Of a stretch of 64,000 nt of DNA, positions 35,494 to 43,780 are shown in pieces. Source of the DNA: AR5 sp041497115 (GTDB lineage Bacteria; Methylomirabilota; Methylomirabilia; Rokubacteriales; CSP1-6); NCBI GenBank assembly GCA_041497115.1, contig JBGQFW010000006.1:1-64000 (forward strand). Reading direction: 5' to 3'. Each line of letters starts with the position of its first letter. The stretch's first letter is position 1. The notes below the pieces were generated by a model. It worked only from the letters and a program-made list of their open reading frames with translations, had not been told where the DNA came from and ran no database searches. Both the position numbers and the translations under genes were made by a program.

Positions 35494-37023
35494 CTACGAG
35501 GCGGCTCCGCCCGCGAGCTTCCGCCACCGCCGCCGCGTGAACACGACGTCGACGAACCACTTCGCGTAGCGGGTCTCCTCCGTCCCGGTGACGACGGCCC
35601 GCACCAGCGCCCGCACGACCCGCCACGGGCGCAGGCAGAAGGACAGCACGTAGAAGCTCGCGAACATCGACAGCATCGTCCAGTAGAGCCGGCGCGTGGA
35701 CACACGGTCGGCGTAGGACGGCGCCTTGGCCGTGTAGAAATCCATCGGGGAGACGAAGAACGCGTCGTCGAGCTCGATCTTGCCCTCGCGCTGCAGCCGC
35801 CGGAACAGCTCGGACCCCGGGTACGGCACGAACTTGGAGACCGCGATGTCGTGCACGCCCAGGCGGGCGAGCGTGAGGACCAGCCCGAGCGACTGGCGCA
35901 GGGTGGCCGGCGTGTCGTCGGGGAAGCCGATCACGATGAAGCACGAGAGCTTGAGCCCGCGGCGGACGGCCGCGCGCACGGCGTCCTTCATGTGGTCGAG
36001 GTCCACCTGCTTCTTGACGATCTTGAGGATCTCCGGCGAGCCGCTCTCCGGCGCGAACGCCAGCGCCCGGCACCCCGACCGGTAGAGGAGGTCGGCCACC
36101 TCGGCGTCGAAGACCTCGGCGCGCGTGCCGATCGGCATCTGCCAGGTGATGCCGAGGTTGCGCGCGATGAGCTCGCGGCAGAAGTCGACCACCCACTGCC
36201 GCTTCACGATCGCGGTGAGGTCCTGGAAGTCGAAGTTCGTCGTCCCGTACTCGCGGAGGTACCCCTCCATCTCGTCGGCGAGCCGCTGCGGGTTGCGGGC
36301 GATCCACCGCTGCGTCCACATGCCGGGATTCGAGCAGAACGTGCACTGGAACGGGCACCCGCGGGTGCCCAGGATCGGCATCGAGCGGCCGAGGTTGACG
36401 CCGTTGGTCTGGTGGCGGTCGATGTACTCGCGGATCGGGAACGACGCCCAGTCGGGCACCGGGATCGCGTCCACGTCGCGCCGGCGGGCCGACAACCCGG
36501 TCTTCACGACGCCGCCGCCCTCGCGGAACGCGATCCCCTTCACGCTCCCCAGCGGCCGCCCGTCGGCGTGGGCGCGCAGCAGCTCGACGAACGTCTCCTC
36601 GCCCTCCCCCAGCACCACGACGTCGAAGGGGCTGACGCCGAGCACGTGGTCGGGCACGGCGGTGCCGTGCTCGCCGCCCAGCACCATCAGGACGTGCGGG
36701 AACTTCTCGCGCACCGCATGCGCCACGCGGTTGGTCACCGGCCAGAGCGTGCTGAACATGCAGGTGATGCCGACCACGCGCGTGTCGGGGTGGATGCGTC
36801 GGACTACCTCGCCGAGGGGCAGCCCCTGCACCATGAAGTCGCCCCGGTCGGGATAGGTCGAGACCTCGTCGAGGGCCTCCCCGGTGGCGTCGATCACCCG
36901 GTACGGGAGGCCGACCGCCTTGAGCGTGCCGGCGATGTAGGCCAGCCCCAGGGGCGGGTTCGGCGTGTGCATCTGAAGACCGGAAAAGCTCTTGATTCCT
37001 GGGGGATTGATGAGGGTGATCAT
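35494..37023 (-). CDS. B12-binding domain radical SAM protein
   Basis: A 509-residue protein. Residues about 1-150 form a cobalamin-binding-like Rossmann domain (ITLINPPGIKSFSGL, LGGEHGTAVP); the radical SAM domain has the normal cluster motif CPFQCTFC followed by LAFAPESGS and FIVIGFPDDTP. No classic DxHxxG B12 motif is obvious, as in many family members. A hydrophobic stretch near residue 445 (FASFYVLSFCL) may contact the membrane. Related proteins methylate or rearrange unactivated carbons; the substrate is unknown, but the locus suggests a sugar or lipid carrier. It may have its own promoter (37042-37070). Confidence 0.83.
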   Translation of the reverse strand: MITLINPPGIKSFSGLQMHTPNPPLGLAYIAGTLKAVGLPYRVIDATGEALDEVSTYPDRGDFMVQGLPLGEVVRRIHPDTRVVGITCMFSTLWPVTNRVAHAVREKFPHVLMVLGGEHGTAVPDHVLGVSPFDVVVLGEGEETFVELLRAHADGRPLGSVKGIAFREGGGVVKTGLSARRRDVDAIPVPDWASFPIREYIDRHQTNGVNLGRSMPILGTRGCPFQCTFCSNPGMWTQRWIARNPQRLADEMEGYLREYGTTNFDFQDLTAIVKRQWVVDFCRELIARNLGITWQMPIGTRAEVFDAEVADLLYRSGCRALAFAPESGSPEILKIVKKQVDLDHMKDAVRAAVRRGLKLSCFIVIGFPDDTPATLRQSLGLVLTLARLGVHDIAVSKFVPYPGSELFRRLQREGKIELDDAFFVSPMDFYTAKAPSYADRVSTRRLYWTMLSMFASFYVLSFCLRPWRVVRALVRAVVTGTEETRYAKWFVDVVFTRRRWRKLAGGAAS

Positions 37024-37041
37024 GCGAAAGCCCGTCCGCTA

Positions 37042-37070
37042 AATCTGGCTGATACACGCCGATAAGTCAA
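37042..37070 (-). promoter_or_regulatory. possible internal promoter in the glycan locus
   Basis: On the - strand, TTGACT (37070-37065), a 17-bp spacer and a weak CAGATT (37047-37042), placed in one of the few intergenic gaps of the locus (43 bp). Its -35 overlaps the stop of the methyltransferase gene. It would drive the radical SAM gene and the ColD/ColC pair. Confidence 0.4.
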
Positions 37071-37729
37071 GGTTGCGGACCGCTCGCACGCTTCGTGGCG
37101 ACCGCCAGGTACCCGGTGGTGAAGCTCGACAGGAACGCCGAGCGCCGCACCCGGGCGAGCCGATCGAGGCGCACCAGGACCCCGCCCAGCGGCAGGGTGC
37201 AGCCGGCCAGCGCCCAGCGCAGCGGCCGGGAGCCCACGTGGGCCGTCGCCTGACGCAGCATGTTGGCCAGCGCGGTGAAGAACCGCCCCTGCGCCACCAC
37301 CTCGCGCACCGCCAGGCCGGCCTGCTCGAGCAGCTCGCGCAGGCGCGCCTCGGTGAAGCGATGGCGGTCGGCGGCGGCATCGGCGCGATGCAGGAAGGGC
37401 ACCGAGACGAGCGCGAGGCCGCCGGCGCGCAGCACGCGCGCCAGCTCGGCCACCGCCCGCTCCGGGGCCTCGACGTACTCCAGCGTCTCCAGGCACAGCA
37501 CCCAGTCCACCGCGCCCGCGCGCAGCGGCAGCGCCTGGGCGTCGGCGACCACGGTGGGCCGCTCGCGCGGGTCCAGATTGACGCGGGTCGTCCCGGCGGG
37601 AGCGCGGAAGCGGCCGCGCGGCCGCCGTCGCCCGCCGACGTCCAGCCCCCGGCCGCCGAGACCGGCGGCGACGCGCGCCAGCTCGGCGTCGAGCAGCATC
37701 CGGCGATAGCTGGTCCCCAGCTCTGTCAT
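37067..37729 (-). CDS. class I SAM-dependent methyltransferase
   Basis: A 220-residue methyltransferase of the short Methyltransf_11 type. GGRGLDVGGRRRPRG is a degenerate motif I; PTVVADAQALPLRAGAVDWV and LCLETLEYVEAPERAVAEL give motifs II-IV, and GGLALVSVPFLHR the following strand. The degenerate motif I makes SAM binding slightly less sure. The overlap with the upstream glycosyltransferase is ATGA. The target is probably a sugar of the locus. Confidence 0.78.
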   Translation of the reverse strand: MTELGTSYRRMLLDAELARVAAGLGGRGLDVGGRRRPRGRFRAPAGTTRVNLDPRERPTVVADAQALPLRAGAVDWVLCLETLEYVEAPERAVAELARVLRAGGLALVSVPFLHRADAAADRHRFTEARLRELLEQAGLAVREVVAQGRFFTALANMLRQATAHVGSRPLRWALAGCTLPLGGVLVRLDRLARVRRSAFLSSFTTGYLAVATKRASGPQP

Positions 37730-38838
37730 CGGCCTCCGGCCAGCCCGCGCACGAGCGCGATCTCGGAGGCCACCAGCCGCTCGAGATCGTAGGACGCCAC
37801 CACGGCGGCGCGGGCGCGCTCGCCCAGCGCGCGGGCGCGCTCGGCGTGCGTGAGCACCTCGGCCAGCCGCTCGGCCAGCCGCGCGTGATCGGTGGGCGGG
37901 ACGAGCAGGCCGGTGTCGCCGTCGGCCAGGATCGCGCGGTTGCCGCCCACGTCGGAGGCCACGCACGGCAGGCCGCAGGCCATCGCCTCCAGCAGCACCT
38001 TGGGATGCCCCTCGGTGAACGAGGGCAGGACGAACACGTCGGCGCCGCCGAAGACCTCGGGCAGGCGGCGGTGGTCCACGAACGGCCGCACCTCGAGCGC
38101 CACGCCGAGCGCGCGGGCGCGCGCCTCGAGTGCCGGGCGCTCGGGCCCCTCACCGACGAAGAGGACGCCGGCCGCCACGCGGCCGCGCAGCCGCGCCGCC
38201 GCCTCCAGCACCGCGCCCAGGTTCTTCTCGGCCGACAGCCGGCCCACGTAGAGGATGCGGCGCGGCTCCGCCGCGGCGCGCGCGGCGGGATGAAAGAGCC
38301 TGGTGTCCACGCCGTTGGGGATCAGGTGAACCTTGGCCGGATCGGTGCGCGCGCCGACGTGCGCGGCCAGCTCGGCCGTCGTCACGATCACCGCCGAGGC
38401 GGCGGCCAGGCCGAGCCGCTCGACCGCCAAGCGGAGCAGCGCGGTGGCGCGCGAGCGCGCGAGACGGCCGTACCAGAAGCCGTAGGTGACGGCGAACGGC
38501 GTGCCCCAGCGGCGGCGGGCCACCACCGCCGGCAGCGCGCCGGTGATCTGGAACACGCGCAGCGCCGCGCACGCCGAGAGCGCGCGCCCCGCCCGGAACG
38601 GCAGGAGGAGCGTCTGTGCCCAGGGATGGCCGCGGCCGGGAATCAGCGTCACGCGGGCGAGCACCTCGGCGTCGCTGGTCCAGTCGCCCAGCCGCTCGTC
38701 GAGATAGCTGAAGTAGCGCACCTCGTCGAACGCGCGCGCGTACGGCTTGAGGTAGCCGTCGACGAGGCGCGAGTGCTGGCCGCTCTTGGCCAGCTCGCCG
38801 AGCCCGCCCCGGATGGCCGGCAGCAGCCCGACGATCAC
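37726..38838 (-). CDS. glycosyltransferase family 4
   Basis: A 370-residue GT-B enzyme. The donor domain is clear: LYVGRLSAEKNLGAVLEAA, FVGEGPERPALEARA and SFTEGHPKVLLEAMACGLP with the E-x7-E motif. The N-terminal part (VIVGLLPAIRGGLGELAKSGQ) is somewhat short but has the glycine loop. GTG 38838 overlaps the upstream stop as GTGA. It is one of five GT4 enzymes in the locus, consistent with a repeat unit of several sugars. Confidence 0.86.
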   Translation of the reverse strand: MIVGLLPAIRGGLGELAKSGQHSRLVDGYLKPYARAFDEVRYFSYLDERLGDWTSDAEVLARVTLIPGRGHPWAQTLLLPFRAGRALSACAALRVFQITGALPAVVARRRWGTPFAVTYGFWYGRLARSRATALLRLAVERLGLAAASAVIVTTAELAAHVGARTDPAKVHLIPNGVDTRLFHPAARAAAEPRRILYVGRLSAEKNLGAVLEAAARLRGRVAAGVLFVGEGPERPALEARARALGVALEVRPFVDHRRLPEVFGGADVFVLPSFTEGHPKVLLEAMACGLPCVASDVGGNRAILADGDTGLLVPPTDHARLAERLAEVLTHAERARALGERARAAVVASYDLERLVASEIALVRGLAGGR

Positions 38839-40127
38839 GAGGCGGGCGTGGCGAGGGGCGCCCGGGCGGCGGCGTAGATCGCCAGCAGCCGCTCGACGGT
38901 GTCGGCGGCGCCGAACCGCTCGGCCACGTGGCGACGGGCGCCCTCGCCGAGCGCGCCGCGCAGCCCCCGATCGGTCAGGATCCGCACGATCGCGTCGGCG
39001 AGCTGGCCGGGCGCGTTGCGCTCGACGAGCAGGCCGGTGCGCTCGTGGATCACCAGCTCCGGCGTGCCGCCCACCCGCGTGCCGATCACCGGGCAGCCCG
39101 CGGTCATCGCCTCCAGGATCACGCGGCTCAGCGCGTCGGGGATCACCGAGGGCACGACGGCGACGTCGGCGGCGCGGTAGAGCGGCAGCACGTCGCGGTT
39201 GGGCAGCGGCCCCAGCCGCCGCACGTGCGGGCCGCTCGGCGCGATCTCCCCTTCCCCCGCCAGCACGAACACCGCGTCGGGCACGCGCCGGATCACCGCG
39301 TCGGCCGCGGCGGCGAGATCCGGGCTGCCCTTGCCCGGCGACATCTTGCCGACGTAGAGCACGATCGGACGCCCGGTGAGTCCCAGCCGCGCGCGCACCG
39401 CCGCGCCGTCCTCCGACGACGCCGCCGGCGGCGGCACGTTGTAGACGGTCTCGACGCGACGGACGCGCTCGAGCAGTCCCGAGCGGCGGTAGATGCCGAG
39501 GATCCCGTCGCTCACCCCGATGACGCCGTCGAGGCGGCCGAGCGCCCGCTGCTTGAGCCGGCTGTCGAGCCAGAAGTAGAGGAACGCCAGCTTGGCGCGC
39601 AGCCGCCGCCGCGGCCGCTTCACGTAGAGCGCCACGTACTCCTCCGCGCACTCGCGCCAGAGCTTGCGCACGCCGCAGTCCACCGGCATGCGATCCCCGT
39701 GGTGCAGGCACATCGGCGCCGCGTCGATGATGCTGCCGTCGCGAATGGTGAGGAACGCCGGCACCCCGGTGAGCCGCGCGGCGAGCACGGCGGGGATGAG
39801 GCTCTGCTTGTTCTGGGCGTGGATCACCTCGGCCCGCTCGCGCCGGACGGTCCGCGCGACGGCGAGGCCGCCCCACAGGTAGGCGAGCGGATTGGCCAGC
39901 CACTTCGCCGAGGCCGGCGTGCGGCCGGGCGGCAGCCGCCGGGGAAACGGGTAGCGCACGACCAGGACGCCGTCGTCCTCCTCGCGGGCGGCCGCCCCCC
40001 AGTTGGGCGTGACGACGATCACGCGGTGGTCGCGGGCGGCCATCGCGCGGGCCAGCGCCTGCAGGCTCCACTCGGCGCCGCCGGGCGCCCACGGCGGGTA
40101 GTACTCGTTGACGAGACAGATCCTCAC
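38835..40127 (-). CDS. glycosyltransferase family 4
   Basis: A 430-residue GT-B protein beginning ICLVNEYYPPWAPGGAEWSL. An insert at about residues 135-200 holds a Cys/His-rich segment (CLHHGDRMPVDCGVRKLWREC) as in other GT4 members with the MC-HH-C pattern. The donor site is VLYVGKMSPGKGSPDLAAA, LAGEGEIAPSG and VPSVIPDALSRVILEAM. GTG 40127 overlaps the deacetylase gene as GTGA. The sugar specificity is unknown. Confidence 0.87.
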   Translation of the reverse strand: MRICLVNEYYPPWAPGGAEWSLQALARAMAARDHRVIVVTPNWGAAAREEDDGVLVVRYPFPRRLPPGRTPASAKWLANPLAYLWGGLAVARTVRRERAEVIHAQNKQSLIPAVLAARLTGVPAFLTIRDGSIIDAAPMCLHHGDRMPVDCGVRKLWRECAEEYVALYVKRPRRRLRAKLAFLYFWLDSRLKQRALGRLDGVIGVSDGILGIYRRSGLLERVRRVETVYNVPPPAASSEDGAAVRARLGLTGRPIVLYVGKMSPGKGSPDLAAAADAVIRRVPDAVFVLAGEGEIAPSGPHVRRLGPLPNRDVLPLYRAADVAVVPSVIPDALSRVILEAMTAGCPVIGTRVGGTPELVIHERTGLLVERNAPGQLADAIVRILTDRGLRGALGEGARRHVAERFGAADTVERLLAIYAAARAPLATPAS

Positions 40128-40903
40128 CGCAACCGCTCCCCGACCTCGCGCACGGTGGCGAAGCCGCCGGCGGGCCGCCGCGCGAGCGTGCGCGCGAGCG
40201 CGTCCATCCCCTCCACCACCAGGTCGCGGTCGTGCAGCACGGCGACGCGCGCGTCGTCCACGAACGTCAGTCCCGGCACCGCGCCGAAGCGGCCGGCGTC
40301 GCGGCACGAGAGATAGCGCAGGCCGTGGTCCACCGCCATGCGCGCGGTGGCGGCGGTGAAGGCGTTGCCGGGAGGCACGAACGTCACCACGCGGGTCGCG
40401 AAATATTCCTCGAGGATCGCCTGCGCGCGGGCGAGGTGCTCGCGCTGCACAAGGTCGGGCACCTCGGGCAGGAACTCGCGATGCCAGCGGCGGTTGCCGG
40501 TGAACGCGCGCGGGCGGAAGGCGCGGCCGGCGAGCACGCAGTGCGTGTAGCCGTGGTTGGCGACCTCGAGCAGCCCGCGCGTCACCCCCCCGCGGATCAC
40601 CGACGCCGCCTCCCGAAACTTCTCGGGGAACGGCACCACGCGGCCGTCGCGCTCGACCCAGCCGGCGGTGATCGCCACCGTCAGCCGCGCCCCCGCCCCC
40701 TCCAGCAGCGCCAGCACGCGCTCCCACTCCGCCGCGCCGAGCTCGCGATACGGTCCCCAGCGCTTGATCGGCGGCAGGTACTTGAGGAAGAGGAAGTTGC
40801 CGGGGAACGGCAGCGGGCCCAGGCGCGTGCGGCCGTAGACCTCGAGCCGCTTGGAGGCGGCGCCCACGTCATCGAGCCGGAGCGCGACGCCTTCGCCACT
40901 CAT
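40124..40903 (-). CDS. polysaccharide deacetylase family protein (NodB-like)
   Basis: A 259-residue carbohydrate-esterase-4-like protein. LRLDDVGA at residues about 8-15 supplies the catalytic and metal-binding aspartates, and VANHGYTHCV the metal-binding histidines; TFVPPGNAFTA is the following arginine/proline-type block in altered form. There is no signal peptide, so the substrate may be a cytosolic or lipid-linked sugar, as with DUF2334-type and PIG-L-like roles. ATG 40903 overlaps the upstream gene by 35 nt. Confidence 0.78.
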   Translation of the reverse strand: MSGEGVALRLDDVGAASKRLEVYGRTRLGPLPFPGNFLFLKYLPPIKRWGPYRELGAAEWERVLALLEGAGARLTVAITAGWVERDGRVVPFPEKFREAASVIRGGVTRGLLEVANHGYTHCVLAGRAFRPRAFTGNRRWHREFLPEVPDLVQREHLARAQAILEEYFATRVVTFVPPGNAFTAATARMAVDHGLRYLSCRDAGRFGAVPGLTFVDDARVAVLHDRDLVVEGMDALARTLARRPAGGFATVREVGERLR

Positions 40904-42014
40904 CCACCACGTCCTCGTAGATCTTCTTGGTCGCGCGCGCGCAGCGGTCCCACCGGAAGCGCGCCTCCACCCGCTCGCGGTTCAGCGCGCCGAGCTTCTG
41001 GCGCAGCGGCGCGTCGGCCAGCAGCTGGGCCAGCCGCCGCGCGGCGGTCTCGCGGTCGTCGGGATCGACGAGGACGCCGCCCTCGCCGTCCGCCAGCAGC
41101 TCGGGGAGCGAGCCGCGGTTGGAGGCGACGACGGGCAGCCCGCACGACATCGCCTCGGCCACGCTGAAGCCGAACCCCTCCAGCGACGACGGGAAGAACA
41201 GCACGTCGGCGAGGTTGTAGTAGTCCACCTTCTCGCGCTCGGGGACATACCCGGTGAAGACCACGCGCCGCGCCTCCACCAGATCGGCGGCGCGGCGGCG
41301 GAGCGGCTCGAGCAGCGGGCCGGCGCCGCACACCAGCAGGCAGGCGTCCGGCCGCTCGGCGGCGACGAGGCGCCAGGTGTCGAGCAGGCCGAACAGGTTC
41401 TTGCGCGCCTTGAGCCCGCCGAGAAACAGCGCGACGGTCCGCCCCTCGAGCCCCCAGCGCCGGGCGAGCGGCGCCGGGCGCGGCCCCGGCGCGAAGCGCG
41501 CGTCCACGCCGTAGGGCACGACCGCGAACCGCTCGGCGGGCACGCCGAGCTCGGCCACCGCCTGGCGCACCGCGAACTCGCTGCCGACCACCACCCGCTC
41601 GACCGCGCGCATCACACGTCCCTCGATCAGCGGGTTGAGCCAGTGGGGATCGAGGTGGTGGTGGTGGGCGACGATCGGCACGTCGAGCCGGTAGCGGCGG
41701 CGGGCCAGCAGCGCGGCGGGGCCGATGTAGCGCAGCGAGTGGACGCGCAGGAAGTCGAACGGCGTCGCGTCCCACACGCGCTTGATCGCCGGCGGCAGCA
41801 CGAGCGGCGCCACCGGCCACCGCAGCCCGCGGCCGATCGGCAGCCGGTGGATCGTCCAGTTGGCGACGCCGGCGGGGTAGCGCTTGTGGCGGGCCAGCAG
41901 GATGTCGAAGTGGACCCCGAGCGCGGCGACTCGCTGCAGGAGCTCGCGCTCGAACGTTTCCCCGCCCGACGTCGTCTCCGGATCGATGCCGCAGTGGGGG
42001 GAGCAGCCTCTCAG
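40869..42014 (-). CDS. glycosyltransferase family 4, probable CTG start
   Basis: A 381-residue GT-B enzyme. N-terminal SPHCGIDPETTSGGETFERE is the acceptor loop; the donor domain has FLGGLKARKNLFGLLDTW, VCGAGPLLEPLRRR and FPSSLEGFGFSVAEAMSCG. No ATG, GTG or TTG precedes the first conserved loop in frame. The only start that fits is CTG 42014, overlapping the sulfotransferase stop as CTGA, the same layout as the GTGA and ATGA junctions around it. A lost start through mutation or a sequence error is the alternative. Confidence 0.82.
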   Translation of the reverse strand: MRGCSPHCGIDPETTSGGETFERELLQRVAALGVHFDILLARHKRYPAGVANWTIHRLPIGRGLRWPVAPLVLPPAIKRVWDATPFDFLRVHSLRYIGPAALLARRRYRLDVPIVAHHHHLDPHWLNPLIEGRVMRAVERVVVGSEFAVRQAVAELGVPAERFAVVPYGVDARFAPGPRPAPLARRWGLEGRTVALFLGGLKARKNLFGLLDTWRLVAAERPDACLLVCGAGPLLEPLRRRAADLVEARRVVFTGYVPEREKVDYYNLADVLFFPSSLEGFGFSVAEAMSCGLPVVASNRGSLPELLADGEGGVLVDPDDRETAARRLAQLLADAPLRQKLGALNRERVEARFRWDRCARATKKIYEDVVDEWRRRRAPAR

Positions 42015-42985
42015 AGCGCGTATCCCAGGCGGCGCAGCACCGGCTCCTCGATGGCGGTGATCAGCGCCGCGTCCTCGGCGGCCAGCCGGGTGCGCCACTT
42101 CTCGTTGCGGTTCTCGAGCCGCTCCGGCACGCGGGCCATGATCTCGGGCGACACCGGCAGCCCGGCGAAGCTGAACAGCGTCTCCAGCGTGCCGCGCGGG
42201 TCCTGACAGAGCGTCTCGTAGCGCACGTGCAGCACCGGGAGCCGCAGCCGCTCCTCCACCTCGAACGCGTAGGCGAGCGCGTCGCGCCACTGCAGCGCAT
42301 GCTGCTCGAGCGGGTTGTCGCGCAGGAGCTCGCGCCAGCGCGGGGGCTTGACGCCGGGAAACGGGTCCTCGCGCTCGCGCCACGGCTTGAAGCGGTCCTC
42401 CGGCTCGCCGGGCTGGGCGTGGCCCCAGATGAGCGAGTGCACCACCGCGCGGCCGTCGCGGATGATGTGCACGAACACCGCGTCGGGGAAGACGGCCTTG
42501 AGGAAATCCAGCCGCACCGTGTTGTTGGGGCTCTTGTTCAGCACGCGCGGCTTGCCCTCCCGCCACGCCTGGAACGCGAACCGCCGGTGCAGCCGCTCGA
42601 TCTCGGCGGGCGTGGCGTCGGCGGCGGAGCGGACGTAGTCGCCGTTGGCGTAGTCGAAGTAGCCGTGCGGCTGGAGGATCGGGTTCGCCTCGGAGAGGTT
42701 GGCCAGGTCCGGGTGCGTCGCGGCGAGGTGCATGGAGATCGTCGTCCCCGAGTGCGGCATGCCGTACATCAGCACGGGCCGCTCGGCCCGGGCGTCGCGG
42801 CCGGCGGTGCGGCGCCAGAGCTCGTAGCGGAGCTCGTAGGCGAGCGTCTTGGCCGCGCGCGCCGGGAACTTCACGAACCAGCCGGCGGTGCCGAAGTCGC
42901 GAGTGAGCACGCGCGGGTCCACCTCGTTCAGCCGCGTGCGGTTGCCGAGCATCTCTTGCAGCCGGAGCTCCGTCATCCTCGCCAC
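42011..42985 (-). CDS. sulfotransferase family protein
   Basis: A 324-residue PAPS-dependent sulfotransferase. The 5-phosphosulfate loop is YGMPHSGTTIS (about residues 74-84) and the 3-phosphate site IIRDGRAVVHSLIWG; RYETLCQDPRGTLETLFSF is the typical C-terminal block. Its donor can be made by the Sat-CysC enzyme at 59739, which implies a sulfated glycan or lipid. The GTG start has GAGGTGA 6 nt upstream; ATG 42976 (MTELRLQ) is also possible. Confidence 0.87.
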   Translation of the reverse strand: MARMTELRLQEMLGNRTRLNEVDPRVLTRDFGTAGWFVKFPARAAKTLAYELRYELWRRTAGRDARAERPVLMYGMPHSGTTISMHLAATHPDLANLSEANPILQPHGYFDYANGDYVRSAADATPAEIERLHRRFAFQAWREGKPRVLNKSPNNTVRLDFLKAVFPDAVFVHIIRDGRAVVHSLIWGHAQPGEPEDRFKPWREREDPFPGVKPPRWRELLRDNPLEQHALQWRDALAYAFEVEERLRLPVLHVRYETLCQDPRGTLETLFSFAGLPVSPEIMARVPERLENRNEKWRTRLAAEDAALITAIEEPVLRRLGYAL

Positions 42986-43009
42986 GCCGTCACCTCGTCG
43001 TCGCTCATT

Positions 43010-43780
43010 CTAGCCGTGGGACGCCACGATCTCGATGTTCGGGTTCACGCCCGCCGCGCGGTAGTAGAGGCGCACCAGCGGCCACAGCGGGCCGCCCACC
43101 CGGCGCGGCTCGCGATCCTCCAGCACGCGCAGGACGCGGCCCCCCGCCGCCGTGACGAGCGCCCGCGTCTCGCCGAGCGTGAGCGGGCGGAGCGTGTCCA
43201 GGAACGCGGCCGGGCGGCCGCGGGCGCTCACCCAGGCGCGCGCCGCCCACCGGGGCAGCCCGGGGATCCAGAAGATCTTGTAGTGGCCCTCCTGGCAGGA
43301 GAAGCGGTGCGGCGCGTGGAGGTAGAGCGCGCCGTGCGGCCGGAGCACCCGCAGCATCTCGCCGACCGCGCGGCCGGCGTCGGCGACGTGCTCGAGCGTC
43401 GAGTAGCAGTGCACGACGTCGAAGGCGCCGCGCGCGAACGGCAGCGCCTCGGCGACGGCCCGCGCCACGCGCGACGGTCCCAGCCGCCGTCCGGCGATCG
43501 CCGTCGCCTCGCCGGAGGCGTCCACACCCCATACCGCGGCGCCGGCCGCGCCGGCGGCGGCGGCGAAGCCGCCGGTGCCGCAGCCGACGTCGAGCAGCCG
43601 CAGGCCGCGCAGCGGGCGACCCAGCGCTTGTTGCAGCCGCGCCACCCGTCCGCGCTCCTGGGCGCCGTCGTCGAGGCGCGCCGTCACGTGCTCGCGCCAG
43701 CCGGGAATGCCGAGCGTGTCGCGGTAGTAGCGCGTGTAGTACGCCTCCAGCGCCGCCCGCACGTCCCCCCCGCCCGTCAC
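43010..43780 (-). CDS. class I SAM-dependent methyltransferase
   Basis: A 256-residue methyltransferase: LRLLDVGCGTGGFAAAAGAA (motif I), VWGVDASGEA, and FDVVHCYSTLEHVADAG (motif IV). A C-terminal half with HAPHRFSCQEGHYKIFWIP is seen in methyltransferases of nonulosonate and O-antigen loci. GTG 43780 overlaps the pseG stop as GTGA, so a role on the pseudaminic-type sugar is possible but not shown. Confidence 0.84.
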   Translation of the reverse strand: MTGGGDVRAALEAYYTRYYRDTLGIPGWREHVTARLDDGAQERGRVARLQQALGRPLRGLRLLDVGCGTGGFAAAAGAAGAAVWGVDASGEATAIAGRRLGPSRVARAVAEALPFARGAFDVVHCYSTLEHVADAGRAVGEMLRVLRPHGALYLHAPHRFSCQEGHYKIFWIPGLPRWAARAWVSARGRPAAFLDTLRPLTLGETRALVTAAGGRVLRVLEDREPRRVGGPLWPLVRLYYRAAGVNPNIEIVASHG

